Part shown: positions 1-8,851 of the stretch, piece after piece
Layout: each line of letters begins with the position of its first letter
Position numbering within the stretch: the first letter of the stretch is position 1
Assembly (NCBI GenBank): GCA_963793245.1
Contig: CAWBZG010000002.1
Location: 248,001-312,000 of the forward strand
DNA from: CAXBBB01 sp963793245
GTDB lineage: Bacteria > Bacteroidota > Rhodothermia > Rhodothermales > BA12
Reading direction: 5' to 3'
DNA length: 64,000 nt
Notes under the pieces: generated by a model
Told to the model about the DNA's origin: nothing
The model's input: the letters and a program-made list of their open reading frames with translations, nothing else
Databases searched by the model: none
Translations under genes and position numbers: made by a program

Positions 1-1
1 C

Positions 2-364
2 GTGATGGAAGCCTACTGTTTGCTGTGCTCGCTCGCCATGAGCACTACGGAATTGTGCCGGGTGTTCACGTTTCTCGCCACGGGTGGGCGCTCGCCCGTC
101 GACGTGCCGATCGTAACGCCACGCCAGGCCAAGCGTCTCAACGCCGTCATGCTGACGTGTGGCGTGTACGACGAGGCCGGAGACTTTGCATATCGCGTAG
201 GACTACCTGCGAAGAGTGGAGTCGGCGGCGGGATCGTCGCCGTATTGCCCGGATCGTTCGTGGCAACTGTGTGGTCGCCAGGGTTGGGAGCGAAAGGAAA
301 CTCGCTCGCCGGAACGATGGCTCTCGAACTGCTGACGACCAAGACGGGCGCCTCAATCTTCTGA
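2..364 (+). CDS. glsA: Glutaminase, C-terminal part (gene enters from the left edge)
   Basis: This is the last 120 codons of a serine-dependent beta-lactamase-fold glutaminase, which hydrolyses L-glutamine to glutamate and ammonia in the cytoplasm. The characteristic C-terminal block is intact: a VMLTCGVYDEAGDFAYRVG stretch, then LPAKSGVGGGIVAVLPG, then WSPGL.AKGNS.AGT.ALELL. Full-length family members are about 300 residues, so roughly 180 N-terminal residues lie outside the window. The GTG at position 2 is therefore not the true start. The family call is firm because these blocks are diagnostic. No operon partner is visible; the next gene is on the other strand. Confidence 0.9.
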   Translation: MMEAYCLLCSLAMSTTELCRVFTFLATGGRSPVDVPIVTPRQAKRLNAVMLTCGVYDEAGDFAYRVGLPAKSGVGGGIVAVLPGSFVATVWSPGLGAKGNSLAGTMALELLTTKTGASIF

Positions 365-520
365 GCGTGATAGGTCTGCGGAAGAGATCAGCGAACCGTT
401 CGGCGAGACGGCTACGCACTTCGTTGAACAGCGCGCCCGAATCGTTCGGTATCAGCCTGCTCTATCCACGCGCTCCGTTGGACGTCAGGAATTCGCTGGT
501 TTGAGAGACACAGCCAAAAA

Positions 521-552
521 GAAACCTGCCAAGTATGAGCTTGGCAGGTTTC
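521..552. terminator. Bidirectional intrinsic terminator
   Basis: There is a perfect 13-bp stem (521-533 with 540-552) around a TATGAG loop. On the minus strand the stem is followed by TTTTTGG and lies just downstream of the helicase stop. On the plus strand it is followed by TTTG and can serve the glutaminase. The core AACCTGCCA is shared with the terminator near 46.9 kb. Between 365 and 520 nothing else was recognised. Confidence 0.85.
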
Positions 553-574
553 TTTGTAGAGAATCGCGTCTCAC

Positions 575-2227
575 TCAGCTTTCGTCGCTGCCTGTGTCGT
601 CGTGACGTTCGGAGCCTGCTTCCTGCGCTTGGTCAGACGCTGACTCTTCCTCTTCGCGACGGCGGCGCTTCTTGCGGCGTTTGGGCTTGTCTTCGCCGCT
701 GTCGCTGGGAGCATCTTCGTCCGAACGTTGGCTGCTGCGTTTGCCGCGTGCTTTGTCGTCGTCGCGGTCTTTGCCTCCGAAGCGTTCGGCGCGCTCCTGG
801 TTTTCCAGTTCGGGCGCAGGCGGCGCGTGCTGGTTTGAGTGGTACATCTCGTCGAGCAGCAACGCGAGAAGCATAGGCTCCTCCTGTGCCAGCTCCTTCA
901 CCAGCGGGACGAAGCGTTCGGCGCGCTCCTTGCCAATCGTTGTCGCTTCGCGCATCGACGCTTCGAGCGTTTCGGTGATGCGTTCTCCCAAGCGTTCGCT
1001 CAGTTGCTCGTCGGTCGGCGCGTCGCGCAGTTCGAGCGGGATGTCGTAGCGTCGACCGATGCTCGTCAGCTTGGACTTGTCCGCGTTGGTGACGATGGAG
1101 ATGGCCGTTCCCGCCTTGCCCGCGCGCGCGGTTCGCCCGCTGCGGTGGACGTAATACTCAGGATCCTGAGCGACGTCGTACTGAAACACGTGGCTCAGGT
1201 CTTCGATGTCGATGCCGCGCGCGGCCACGTCGGTCGCGATCAGGAAGCGCAGGTTGTTGTCCCGGATACGCGCCATGATCTTCTCCCGCGCCTTTTGCGA
1301 CAGGTCGCCCGAGATCTCACCCGCATCGTGACCATAGTTGCGCAGGAACTGCGTCAGGTATTCGACCTCACGCTTGGTGTTGCAAAAGATGATCGCCGAC
1401 TTGGGGTTTTCCATCTCGATCAGCCGCACCAGTGTCCGGTCTTTCTCCATCCCATCGACGACGTAGTAACGGTGCGAGATTCCGCTCACGTTGACATTGC
1501 CGCTGGCGAGGGCGAGGAAGTCGGGTTCGTTGAGAAACTCTTTGGCGAGCGCGCGGACGGCGCCGGGCATCGTCGCCGAGAACATCATCGACTGGCGCTT
1601 GCGAGGCAGGTAGCGCTTCAAGCGACGCATCGCCGGGTAGAAGCCCATCGACAGCATCTCGTCGGCCTCGTCGAGAATCAGCGCGCGCAAGGCGTCGAGC
1701 GTGAACGTGCGCCGCTCTAAGTGGTCGAGGATACGCCCGGGCGTTCCGATGACGACCTGGACGCCGCCTCTCAGCGCCGCATTCTGCTGCTCGTACGACA
1801 CGCCGCCATAGACGAGGACGCTCGTCAGGCCGGACCCGCCGCCCAACCGCTCAAACTCGGCGTGGATCTGCCGCGCCAACTCGCGCGTCGGCGCCATGAT
1901 CAGCGCCTGGACCTTCTGTTCGTCCGGGTCGAGCGTTTGAAAGAGCGGGAGCAAAAACGCGCCGGTTTTGCCCGAGCCGGTTTTGGACTGCACGATCAGG
2001 TCGCGGCCTTCGAGGAGCGGCGGAATGCTCTTCTGCTGGACCGGCATCAGGCTGTCCCATCCTGCTGACGCAACGGCATCTTGGAGCGGCTCGGGCAGTT
2101 GCGAGACCGACACTTCGGGCAGTTCGTCGCCGGACGAGGCTTTGGCGTCGGCTTTGGCCTCGTCGAGGCGGGTTTTCTCCTGCGCGCGCGAGGTGAGATC
2201 GAGGGACTTGATGAAGCTGCGGGCCAA
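575..2227 (-). CDS. DEAD-box ATP-dependent RNA helicase
   Basis: This cytoplasmic RNA helicase unwinds or remodels RNA duplexes, probably in ribosome assembly, mRNA decay or cold adaptation. The domains run in order. A Q-motif region comes first (about residues 45-75), then the Walker A KTGSGKT (about 82-88), PTRELA, GTPGR, DEAD in ILDEADEML, SAT in FSATMPG, and the C-terminal helicase motifs ARGID and HRSGRTAR. The last 90 or so residues are a highly charged low-complexity tail rich in Lys, Arg, Glu and Asp, typical of DeaD/CsdA-like proteins and likely RNA-binding. Length (550 aa) is normal. The only available start is TTG at 2227, because the frame closes with TAA just upstream and no ATG or GTG precedes the Q motif; no clear ribosome-binding site is seen. 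Assignment to deaD rather than a paralogue is not certain. Confidence 0.93.
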   Translation of the reverse strand: MARSFIKSLDLTSRAQEKTRLDEAKADAKASSGDELPEVSVSQLPEPLQDAVASAGWDSLMPVQQKSIPPLLEGRDLIVQSKTGSGKTGAFLLPLFQTLDPDEQKVQALIMAPTRELARQIHAEFERLGGGSGLTSVLVYGGVSYEQQNAALRGGVQVVIGTPGRILDHLERRTFTLDALRALILDEADEMLSMGFYPAMRRLKRYLPRKRQSMMFSATMPGAVRALAKEFLNEPDFLALASGNVNVSGISHRYYVVDGMEKDRTLVRLIEMENPKSAIIFCNTKREVEYLTQFLRNYGHDAGEISGDLSQKAREKIMARIRDNNLRFLIATDVAARGIDIEDLSHVFQYDVAQDPEYYVHRSGRTARAGKAGTAISIVTNADKSKLTSIGRRYDIPLELRDAPTDEQLSERLGERITETLEASMREATTIGKERAERFVPLVKELAQEEPMLLALLLDEMYHSNQHAPPAPELENQERAERFGGKDRDDDKARGKRSSQRSDEDAPSDSGEDKPKRRKKRRRREEEESASDQAQEAGSERHDDTGSDES

Positions 2228-2387
2228 AACGAGAGCGGGAAAAAACGGAAAACGGTATCCTTACAAGGTACGACGGTCCACCCGGCCCCCTACGCGACGA
2301 TGACGATTCCTGCCTGGTCATCTGCTGCCTGGGCGCAACAGCCGCGTATCCGCCTCGTACATCTGATTTCCCCACACACTCGCTGCT

Positions 2388-3152
2388 ATGTCCGAGCGCC
2401 GCTACGACGAAACCGAAATCCGGGCCATCTTCGCCCGCGCCGCCGAGGAGCAGGACGAAGTGCAGCGTCGTCTGGGATCCGACGATGGCTTGACGCTGGC
2501 TGAACTGACGCAGATCGGCGAGGAAGCCGGGCTTTCACCCGCGTTTGTGGCCCGAGCAGCCGCCTCGCTCGACCGCCTCGAACCCGCACCGCCGCCCACT
2601 CGCTACTTTGGGCTTCCCGTCGGCGTCTCGCGTACCGTCTACCTCGACGCGCCGCTGACGGACGATGAGTGGGAGGTGTTGGTGTCGGACCTGCGCTACA
2701 CGTTCGATGCAAAGGGGAAGGAGCGTTCGACTGGAACCGTGCGAGAGTGGCGCAACAGCAACCTATACGCCATCGTCGAACGGTCAGACGGTGGGCACCG
2801 CGTGCGGTTTGGGACGCGAAAGGGAAACGCGAAATCGAATCTTATTCTAGGCAGCGTCTTCGTGATAGTAGCGCTTGTCTCAATAGCCAGCGGTTTCTTT
2901 TTTGGCGACCCTAAGGCAGCTCTCCCGAGTGCACCTTTCGGTTTAATGGGAGGGGCGTTGATTCTTTCGACAATCCTGATGCTACCCCGCTGGGCGGATA
3001 GGCGAGGACAGCAGATCGAGGGCATCGCCGAACGCTTATTGGAGCGCTCTGAGTCGCGTAAGGAAGCGGTGTCTGTTCCTCTGCTCGATTTGGAAGAGCC
3101 AAACGAGTTGGAGTCAGACCGTGTCGTGGCATCGAGTCGCATGAAGTCGTAG
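2388..3152 (+). CDS. Membrane protein of unknown function with two transmembrane helices
   Basis: I do not recognise a named family. The N-terminal 65 residues are soluble, helical and acidic, and resemble the short helical domain that precedes many Bacteroidota membrane proteins (YDETEIRAIFARAAEEQ followed by LTLAELTQIGEEAGL). A middle beta-rich region (about 70-145) follows. Two hydrophobic segments at about 149-170 and 178-200 form a hairpin in the inner membrane, and a charged C-terminal tail follows. The ATG at 2388 gives a compact protein that starts directly with the helical domain. It is monocistronic between a divergent helicase and an SDR gene. The codons after about 2820 are less GC-rich than the first half. 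Confidence 0.75.
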   Translation: MSERRYDETEIRAIFARAAEEQDEVQRRLGSDDGLTLAELTQIGEEAGLSPAFVARAAASLDRLEPAPPPTRYFGLPVGVSRTVYLDAPLTDDEWEVLVSDLRYTFDAKGKERSTGTVREWRNSNLYAIVERSDGGHRVRFGTRKGNAKSNLILGSVFVIVALVSIASGFFFGDPKAALPSAPFGLMGGALILSTILMLPRWADRRGQQIEGIAERLLERSESRKEAVSVPLLDLEEPNELESDRVVASSRMKS

Positions 3153-3237
3153 AAAATGGAGAGGATGAGCGTCGAACCACAAGGAGGCGCAATCGGTTAG
3201 GGGCATTTCTTACCTGAACTCTCCTTCTTCCCCTCTC

Positions 3238-4014
3238 ATGGATCTCGAACTCAACGGAAAAGTCGCCCTCGTCGCCGGAGCCTCACGCGGACTCGGCGCC
3301 GCTATCGCGGACCGACTCGCCCGAGAAGGCTGCTCGCTCCTCATCACGGCTCGTGGCGAGGAAGCACTGGGCGAGAAGGCCGAGCAACTACGCGAGCACG
3401 GCGTCGAGGTCCACGCCGTTGCCGCTGACGTGACGGAAGGAGGAGCCGCCCAAACGCTAGTGGATAGCGCCGTCGAGCGCTTCGGTGGGCTGGATCTTCT
3501 CGTAGGAAATGCGGGCGGCAACCGGCGCAAACCCTTCGCCGAAACGACAGACGACGACTGGGCCGATATCCTCAACCTCAACTTCCAAGCCCACCTGCGT
3601 CTGGCACGAACCGCAATCCCGGCGATGCGCAAGCGGGGCGGTGGCGCGATGCTGTTCGTCGCGTCGATCTTCGGTCGTGAAGCCGGAGGCGCAGGACTTT
3701 CGATCTACAACGCGACCAAAAGCGCGCTCATCAGCGCGGCCAAGATCATGTCGCTTGAGTTGGCGGGCGAGGGCATCCGCGTCAACACGCTCGCCCCGGG
3801 CAGCATCCGGTTCGAAGGTGGCTCATGGGACAAACGCGTCAAGGCCGACCCCGAAGCGATGAAGCAGTTTGTCGCCGACAACATCCCCTTAGGCCGATTC
3901 GGAACAGCAGAAGAGATCGGCGATGTCGCCGCGTTCCTCCTGTCCGCACGTGCCAGCCTCATCACCGGCGCCTGCCTCAACGCCGACGGTGGGCAGTCGA
4001 AGAGTTTGATCTGA
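3238..4014 (+). CDS. SDR-family oxidoreductase
   Basis: This is a classical short-chain dehydrogenase/reductase of 258 residues, cytoplasmic, NAD(P)-dependent. The Rossmann cofactor motif is GASRGLG (residues 14-20), the NAG motif is at 91-93, and the catalytic residues are Ser143 (in VASIFG), Tyr157 and Lys161 (YNATK). The Arg17 and Arg39 neighbourhood suggests NADP preference. It is similar to FabG and to 3-oxoacyl reductases, but the substrate cannot be read from sequence. It stands alone, with the Uma2 gene convergent 38 bases downstream. A second SDR of the same fold lies at 42.9-43.6 kb and is not a close copy. Confidence 0.9.
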   Translation: MDLELNGKVALVAGASRGLGAAIADRLAREGCSLLITARGEEALGEKAEQLREHGVEVHAVAADVTEGGAAQTLVDSAVERFGGLDLLVGNAGGNRRKPFAETTDDDWADILNLNFQAHLRLARTAIPAMRKRGGGAMLFVASIFGREAGGAGLSIYNATKSALISAAKIMSLELAGEGIRVNTLAPGSIRFEGGSWDKRVKADPEAMKQFVADNIPLGRFGTAEEIGDVAAFLLSARASLITGACLNADGGQSKSLI

Positions 4015-4052
4015 TCGGCCCGTTCAACGCTGTGACAGCTTTCTCGCTGAAT

Positions 4053-4715
4053 CTATCTGAGCAGATCGCGCAGCGCCGCCACGTTTGCCTCATCGTCGAA
4101 CAAAGCACGAACAGGAACAGTGAATCCTTCTACAGCGACGCTTACGAGCATACCAGTGCTGGACTTCATCCGCAGAGCGTACGGCTCGGAGTCATCCGAC
4201 ACGTACTGTTCGACTGTTTCCGCATCGGGGTCTATGATCCAGTATTCGGCTACGCCATGCGCAGCATAATCGTCCATCTTGACCCCTCGGTCGCGCGCTT
4301 CCGTGCCGGGTGAAAGGACTTCGGCAGCCAAGTCAGGAGCGGCAAGACGAAGGCTATCTGGATGAATCGCAGCGCTTTTCTCCTTTCCGAAGAAGCACAC
4401 GTCTGGCTCATAGTCGTTGCGCGTTAGCGAGATCATCGCCTTCTCCGACAGCACTTTCCCTAATCGATGTTGCTGCGTGTGGGCGCGTAAAAGCGTCACG
4501 AGTCGGCAGGTAATTTCGACGTGGGCTGCTCTGGCAGGGCTATGCATGATCACTTTTCCGTTGATGAACTCACCCTTCTCATGCGGCTGAATGGCGTCGA
4601 TGAACGCCTCTCGCTTTTGGGTTTCATCAGCGAGCATGCGCTGCAACTCTTCTAACTGAAGCGCAAGCGTCGGAGACGAGACAAGATCGGCAGGAAGGTG
4701 AATCAGCGGAGGCAT
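4053..4715 (-). CDS. Uma2-family (DUF820) restriction-endonuclease-like protein
   Basis: This 220-residue protein has the Uma2/DUF820 PD-(D/E)XK fold. The visible motifs are EFINGKVIMHSP, YEPDVCFF (the PD element), LAAEVLSPGTEARDRGVKMDDYAAHGV (the E...K element) and YWIIDP. These proteins are abundant in cyanobacteria and some Bacteroidota; their biological role is unknown and the nuclease activity is inferred from the fold. The frame is open up to 4844, but those extra 43 codons are Arg-rich and overlap the next gene, so the ATG at 4715 before PPLIHLP is chosen. It may be co-transcribed with the YjbQ-like gene upstream. Confidence 0.88.
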   Translation of the reverse strand: MPPLIHLPADLVSSPTLALQLEELQRMLADETQKREAFIDAIQPHEKGEFINGKVIMHSPARAAHVEITCRLVTLLRAHTQQHRLGKVLSEKAMISLTRNDYEPDVCFFGKEKSAAIHPDSLRLAAPDLAAEVLSPGTEARDRGVKMDDYAAHGVAEYWIIDPDAETVEQYVSDDSEPYALRMKSSTGMLVSVAVEGFTVPVRALFDDEANVAALRDLLR

Positions 4716-4783
4716 GGCGGGGCGGGCGTTCGGCGTTCTCACGATACGCACGCGTAGCCTTCTGCGTTGCCGCTTGGCCCAGC

Positions 4784-5848
4784 CTACTCGAACGCGATGA
4801 ACTTCACTTCGAGGCAGCGAGCTTCTTGCGCAGCGCTGCGCCACTGGATCAGAATCGGACTCTGGTAGGTGCCGTGGAGCACGCGGCCCACGCCGGACGT
4901 CGCCTGATCCGAGATTGGGAGGCTGACGGCGCGCTTCATGTGAAGGCGACGGGCAGCGGCGCTTCCGATCAGTCGGTCGGTCACCTTCTCGACGGGCGTT
5001 CCGCGCAGTCCGAGCTTGTCGAGCAGGCGGTTGACGACCAAGACGAAATCGTACTTGGCATAGTTGAGCGCTTTGCTGGGCACGCTGCGTGGATCGCGGA
5101 GCATGTGCCAGCCCTGTTCGGCGACGAAGCGGAACGGGTTTCGGATCACGTCGGCTAAGTCGTGGCGCATCAGCAGTGTCTCGTACTCGTTGACCGTCAG
5201 CGCGGCGCCGCGTTCGTCGTCGGACAGGCTCAACTCGACGCGTCCTTTGGAGATACCCAACCGCTGAATGTGGGCGTCAATTTCGTCGAGGAAGCCCAGT
5301 CGCGCGTCGCGGAGGTTGAATGCGTCGACGCGGCTGCGGCTGGCAGGCACTCGGATACAGCGCTCTTCGGCGACGACTTCGTCGGTGAAGCCGGTGATCG
5401 TCGTCTTGCGGGTCCTACGCTGCGAGCGGAAGACGCCGTCGAGGTCGACGAAGTAGGCCGGGTTGTCTTCCTGCACGTCGTAGGTGACGCAGTTGAGCAG
5501 GCCGGTTCCGATAAACGTCAGGTGCGAGTCGCCGTTGAGGGGTTCGTTGACTTTTTGCGCTTCGGTCAGCTCGTCGCGGTGTTCGAGCATGTCGTGGCGG
5601 TAGCCCGCTCCCGCCGGATACAGCTTCTGGTAGGCGCGAACGAAGTCCTGGAGCGAGTCTTTGGAGTGCGACAGTTCGTTGCACACCGCTTGCTCGAAAT
5701 AGCCCGCCGTAGTGTGGAACGACGTGTAGAGCGCCTTGGGGAAACCGTGCAGGAAATCGCCGTGCTCCTCACGCAGCAACTGATTTACGTCGGTGATGCT
5801 GAACCGCTGGGCGGGTTGAATCGCCAGCGTGATCTCGGACGTAGCCAT
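4784..5848 (-). CDS. Uncharacterised protein with a YjbQ (UPF0047)-like N-terminal domain
   Basis: The 354-residue product has features recalling the YjbQ/UPF0047 fold in its first 170 residues. These are HTTAGYFEQAVCNEL (compare HTTA...NE in YjbQ), a YPAGAGYRHDMLEH segment (compare the P..YRHD/E segment), DSHLTFIGTGLLNCV (compare AHL...LG) and a late DLDGVFRSQRRTRK. YjbQ proteins have been reported to have weak thiamine-phosphate synthase activity, but their true role is unsettled. The C-terminal 180 residues are not recognised and are unusual for a family normally about 140 aa long. No signal peptide or membrane segment is seen. The assignment is by eye and should be taken as a similarity only. 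Confidence 0.5.
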   Translation of the reverse strand: MATSEITLAIQPAQRFSITDVNQLLREEHGDFLHGFPKALYTSFHTTAGYFEQAVCNELSHSKDSLQDFVRAYQKLYPAGAGYRHDMLEHRDELTEAQKVNEPLNGDSHLTFIGTGLLNCVTYDVQEDNPAYFVDLDGVFRSQRRTRKTTITGFTDEVVAEERCIRVPASRSRVDAFNLRDARLGFLDEIDAHIQRLGISKGRVELSLSDDERGAALTVNEYETLLMRHDLADVIRNPFRFVAEQGWHMLRDPRSVPSKALNYAKYDFVLVVNRLLDKLGLRGTPVEKVTDRLIGSAAARRLHMKRAVSLPISDQATSGVGRVLHGTYQSPILIQWRSAAQEARCLEVKFIAFE

Positions 5849-5942
5849 TGGGGAGCGGAGTGGTTGAATCGAACCTAAAGGTAGGCGTTATGCCACTCGG
5901 ACAAAAGAGGAGAAGCCAGCGTGGTTCCCCATCGTCGTTCCG

Positions 5943-7247
5943 TCACACATTCCTCGTCGGACGCGCCTCGACGGTACCATCGGCAAAGCGAAGGTGGATC
6001 TCGTCGAGCGCTCGGGCAACGTCGGCGGACGAAACCGCTTGGCCTTCGCTCGTCTCGACGCGCGCGTAGCCTCTACGAAGAGGCGCTACCGGATCAAGGG
6101 CCGATATCCGCGCCTGAGCGACTTCGGCTCGGCGGCGAAGTCCATCCATCCGTTCGGCCAACAGACGCTGCATCCGCTCGACCTGCCGCTCGGTCTGCAC
6201 GCGTGCGTCGCGGACGCGTTGAGGGGTGCGATAAAAAGCAGACGATCCGGTCAGACGCTGTACGGCGAACCGCCCGGCGTCAATCTTGGCGCGTGAGGCA
6301 TCGGCGAGTGTGGCGGCGTAGCCATGGAGCAAGGCGCGTGTTTCGGCGGCGTTGGGGACGACGATTTCAGCAGCCATCGACGGGGTAGCAGCACGCACGT
6401 CGGCGACGAAATCGCTGATCGAAAAGTCCGTTTCGTGGCCCACCGCCGACACGACGGGTATCGGGCACTCGGCGATTGCTCTGGCGACCGGCTCCTCGTT
6501 GAACGCCCACAGGTCTTCCATGCTGCCTCCGCCGCGACCGACGATCAGCACGTCCGGGCGGTACGGATCGCCCTCTTCCAAACCTGCAAACGTGGCGACG
6601 GCTTCGGCGATCTGCGTGGCGGCCCCGATGCCCTGCACGCGCACGCCGAGTACGAACACCTGGGCCAGCGGAAACCGACGCTCCAGAACCGCGAGGATGT
6701 CGCGCAGCGCCGCGCTCTGTCCCGACGTGACGACGCCGATGCGCTCGGGGTAGAGGGGCAGCGGCTTCTTGCGTGACTCGTCGAGCAGCCCTTCGCTCGC
6801 GAGTTTGGCCTTGAGCGCATCGAACGCCGCCATCAGCGCGCCCTCTCCGGCAGGCTCCATCGAATCGGCGACGAGCTGCGTGTCGCCCCGTGCGGCGTAG
6901 TGGCTCACGCGTCCCCGGATGCGCACCTGCATCCCGTTCTCAGGCGTGAAAAAGACGCCGCGCGCCTGGCTTTTCCACATCACCCCCCGGATCTGCGCGC
7001 TTTCGTCTTTGAGTGAGTAATAGAGGTGGCCGGACGGGTACGATTTGAAGTTCGACAGTTCGCCCTCGACATAGACCTGATCGAAGTCGGTTTCCAGCAC
7101 GGCCCGGATCTCGGCAGCCAAGTCGGACACGCTGCGAACGGTAGGCGTGTCGGGTTCGGGCGAGGCGAAGAGATCGAGCACGGCAGGTCGGTAGGTGAGC
7201 CGTGACGTACGGGCAGTGGCGCTATCAGGCTCCCCATACAAACGCAA
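5943..7247 (-). CDS. xseA: Exodeoxyribonuclease VII large subunit
   Basis: This is the large subunit of exonuclease VII, which degrades single-stranded DNA in both directions and acts in mismatch repair and DNA damage clearance. The N-terminal OB-fold domain has the landmark YVEGELSNFKSYPSGHLYYSLKD and IRGVMWKS. The catalytic core has GVVTSGQSAALRDIL, IVGRGGGSMEDLWAFNEE and PVVSAVGHETDFSISDFVAD, and a coiled-coil region follows (about 300-390). Length (434 aa) fits the family. The outermost start is TTG at 7247, which has a GGAGG six bases upstream but sits within the terminator hairpin of the previous gene. GTG at 7181 (VLDLFASPE) is a reasonable alternative. The small subunit xseB is not adjacent. 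Confidence 0.92.
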   Translation of the reverse strand: MRLYGEPDSATARTSRLTYRPAVLDLFASPEPDTPTVRSVSDLAAEIRAVLETDFDQVYVEGELSNFKSYPSGHLYYSLKDESAQIRGVMWKSQARGVFFTPENGMQVRIRGRVSHYAARGDTQLVADSMEPAGEGALMAAFDALKAKLASEGLLDESRKKPLPLYPERIGVVTSGQSAALRDILAVLERRFPLAQVFVLGVRVQGIGAATQIAEAVATFAGLEEGDPYRPDVLIVGRGGGSMEDLWAFNEEPVARAIAECPIPVVSAVGHETDFSISDFVADVRAATPSMAAEIVVPNAAETRALLHGYAATLADASRAKIDAGRFAVQRLTGSSAFYRTPQRVRDARVQTERQVERMQRLLAERMDGLRRRAEVAQARISALDPVAPLRRGYARVETSEGQAVSSADVARALDEIHLRFADGTVEARPTRNV

Positions 7248-7249
7248 AA

Positions 7250-7278
7250 CGGTCCTCCCACGCAGCGCAGGAGGACCG
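7250..7278 (-). terminator. Intrinsic terminator after the lipoprotein gene
   Basis: There is a 9-bp perfect stem, 7250-7258 with 7270-7278, and an 11-base loop. Read on the minus strand it ends in TTTTGCG and lies 22 bases past the stop of the lipoprotein gene. It touches the outermost possible start of xseA, so one stem arm also supplies the GGAGG of that start. Confidence 0.75.
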
Positions 7279-7299
7279 TGTCGATGCAGAACATGCAGC

Positions 7300-7971
7300 T
7301 TACTTGGCGGTCACGTTGCCCGAGAAGCTGATCCCGCTGATCTTGATCGCTCCGGTGAGCGGGTCGTTGGGGTTGCTCGACTCGACGGTCAGGCCGAAGC
7401 TGATCGGAAACGAGGTACCTGAGAGTGCTGCAGCGATGCGCTGACGGATCTCGTCGACCGAGAGCGATTTGAAGTCGTCGAGGTTGGGGCGTTGGTTGGC
7501 CGGAAGCAGAGCCAGGTATCGCTCGTACGCGCTCGTATCCAGGGTTGCATCGGGACCGAGCAGCGTCGACGGGCTGACGGCGGTGACGACTCCGTCTGTG
7601 ACCGTAATTCGAATCGGCGTTCCGGGAACGGGGACCGGGCCGATCGTGATGTAGCCATTGACGACGCCCGAGGGAGCCGCCGATTTGCCGCTAGCCGACG
7701 CGGTAAAGGTGAACATCGTTGGGGTGAGCTTGAGGTTCGCGATCGTGTTGATGCCCTTGATGTCGTCGCTGAGTGAGCTATTGATCGTTTCGGTTTGAAC
7801 GGTAGCTTCACCGGGCCTGACCTGGGTGGTGATACCAGCGCCGAGGTCGATGTCGGTGTCTTCGACGGCGAAACGGAGTTCGAAGCCTTCAAGCGGGTCG
7901 GAAAACTCACATCCGGTCAACCCGACGACGGCGAATAGGAGGGCAAAGAGAAAAACGCGGGGCATACGCAT
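7300..7971 (-). CDS. Lipoprotein of unknown function
   Basis: The 223-residue product begins with a short Met-Arg positive stretch, a hydrophobic segment and the lipobox LTGC, so it is an SPII-processed lipoprotein, probably anchored in the outer membrane. The rest is beta-rich with many Thr, Ser and Gly residues. It has no catalytic motif I can name. It lies 32 bases downstream of the beta-barrel gene, on the same strand, and both are followed by an intrinsic terminator, so the pair is probably one transcript with a shared envelope role. Two adjacent ATG codons (7971 and 7965) are possible starts. Confidence 0.8.
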   Translation of the reverse strand: MRMPRVFLFALLFAVVGLTGCEFSDPLEGFELRFAVEDTDIDLGAGITTQVRPGEATVQTETINSSLSDDIKGINTIANLKLTPTMFTFTASASGKSAAPSGVVNGYITIGPVPVPGTPIRITVTDGVVTAVSPSTLLGPDATLDTSAYERYLALLPANQRPNLDDFKSLSVDEIRQRIAAALSGTSFPISFGLTVESSNPNDPLTGAIKISGISFSGNVTAK

Positions 7972-8003
7972 AGCCGGAGGGGAAATAGAGAGGTAGGGAT
8001 TAG

Positions 8004-8669
8004 TTAAAACAGGCGAACCGAGAAGCCGAGCGAGATGACGGGGTAGAACTGATACTCTTCGAGGTTGTCCTCCAGAACTTGCTTGTTGGCTGCGTCGGCG
8101 GTGGGTTCGATCAGCTTCGTGCCGGAGAGGTCGACGGTCGGCGATCCCTGATACATGACACCGATTTCGCCCATGAACCCGACGCGGCGCGAGAGCGCGT
8201 TGCCGATGCCCAGTGATACGTAGGGAGCAACGGAAGAACCCAACGTGATGTCGGCATCGACCTGCCCTACATCGCTGGCCGTATACGTCCGGTTGCCGAC
8301 TTTGACCGTCTCGTTGTCTGCGAGCATGATCGTTCCCGAGCCGCCGTTTCCGTTAAAGATGGCGCCTCCGCTAAGCCGGAACGCATTGCTGAACGGATGG
8401 AAGTCGACGAGGATGGCGCCCGATAGCAGATCGGCATTGGCGGAATAGTCGACGTTTCTGCCGTCGACTATCTCGGTGTCCTCGTAGGTGAAGTCGAAGA
8501 AACGCACGTTGGCGCGCGCGTTGAGGTTGTCGGTGATGCGGACGACGCCGCCAACGCCCAGGCCACGCGTGCTGGCGTTGGCGGTGAGGGCGAGCGTCTG
8601 AGCGGATACGTCAGGCGAGGGGAGCAGCAGGCCGCCGAAGGCGAGGGCTGCGCAGAGGAGGAAGCGCAT
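8004..8669 (-). CDS. Outer-membrane beta-barrel protein
   Basis: The 221-residue protein has a cleavable signal peptide (residues 1 to about 23, ending in SAQ). Alternating amphipathic strands follow, and the C-terminus is SLGFSVRLF, the terminal aromatic residue expected for Bam-dependent insertion. Motifs such as VAPYVSLGIGNALSRRVGFMGE are typical of small eight-stranded outer-membrane proteins. A ligand or role cannot be read. It is the first gene of a probable two-gene unit with the downstream lipoprotein. The 180 bases before it separate it from a divergent lipoprotein gene and should hold both promoters; I could not fix the elements. Confidence 0.82.
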   Translation of the reverse strand: MRFLLCAALAFGGLLLPSPDVSAQTLALTANASTRGLGVGGVVRITDNLNARANVRFFDFTYEDTEIVDGRNVDYSANADLLSGAILVDFHPFSNAFRLSGGAIFNGNGGSGTIMLADNETVKVGNRTYTASDVGQVDADITLGSSVAPYVSLGIGNALSRRVGFMGEIGVMYQGSPTVDLSGTKLIEPTADAANKQVLEDNLEEYQFYPVISLGFSVRLF

Positions 8670-8851
8670 GGAGCAGGGGAGAGATATAGACGAAGTGCGT
8701 CACTAGATAAAGCGATTTTTTCTCGCTTGAGCGGACGCCTGCAATAAAATGTGTCGGGGTTGAACACCCAGCCGCATCGCATTTTTCCTCGAGGGCGGCA
8801 TGGAATGTGCCGATGTGCCGAGTACCTCCCTCCTATGTGCCTCTGTCTGGT

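Noticed and set aside
839..1720. Long plus-strand open frame opposite the helicase
   Set aside because: It mirrors the codon pattern of the helicase gene in high-GC DNA and has no recognisable motif; a shadow frame.
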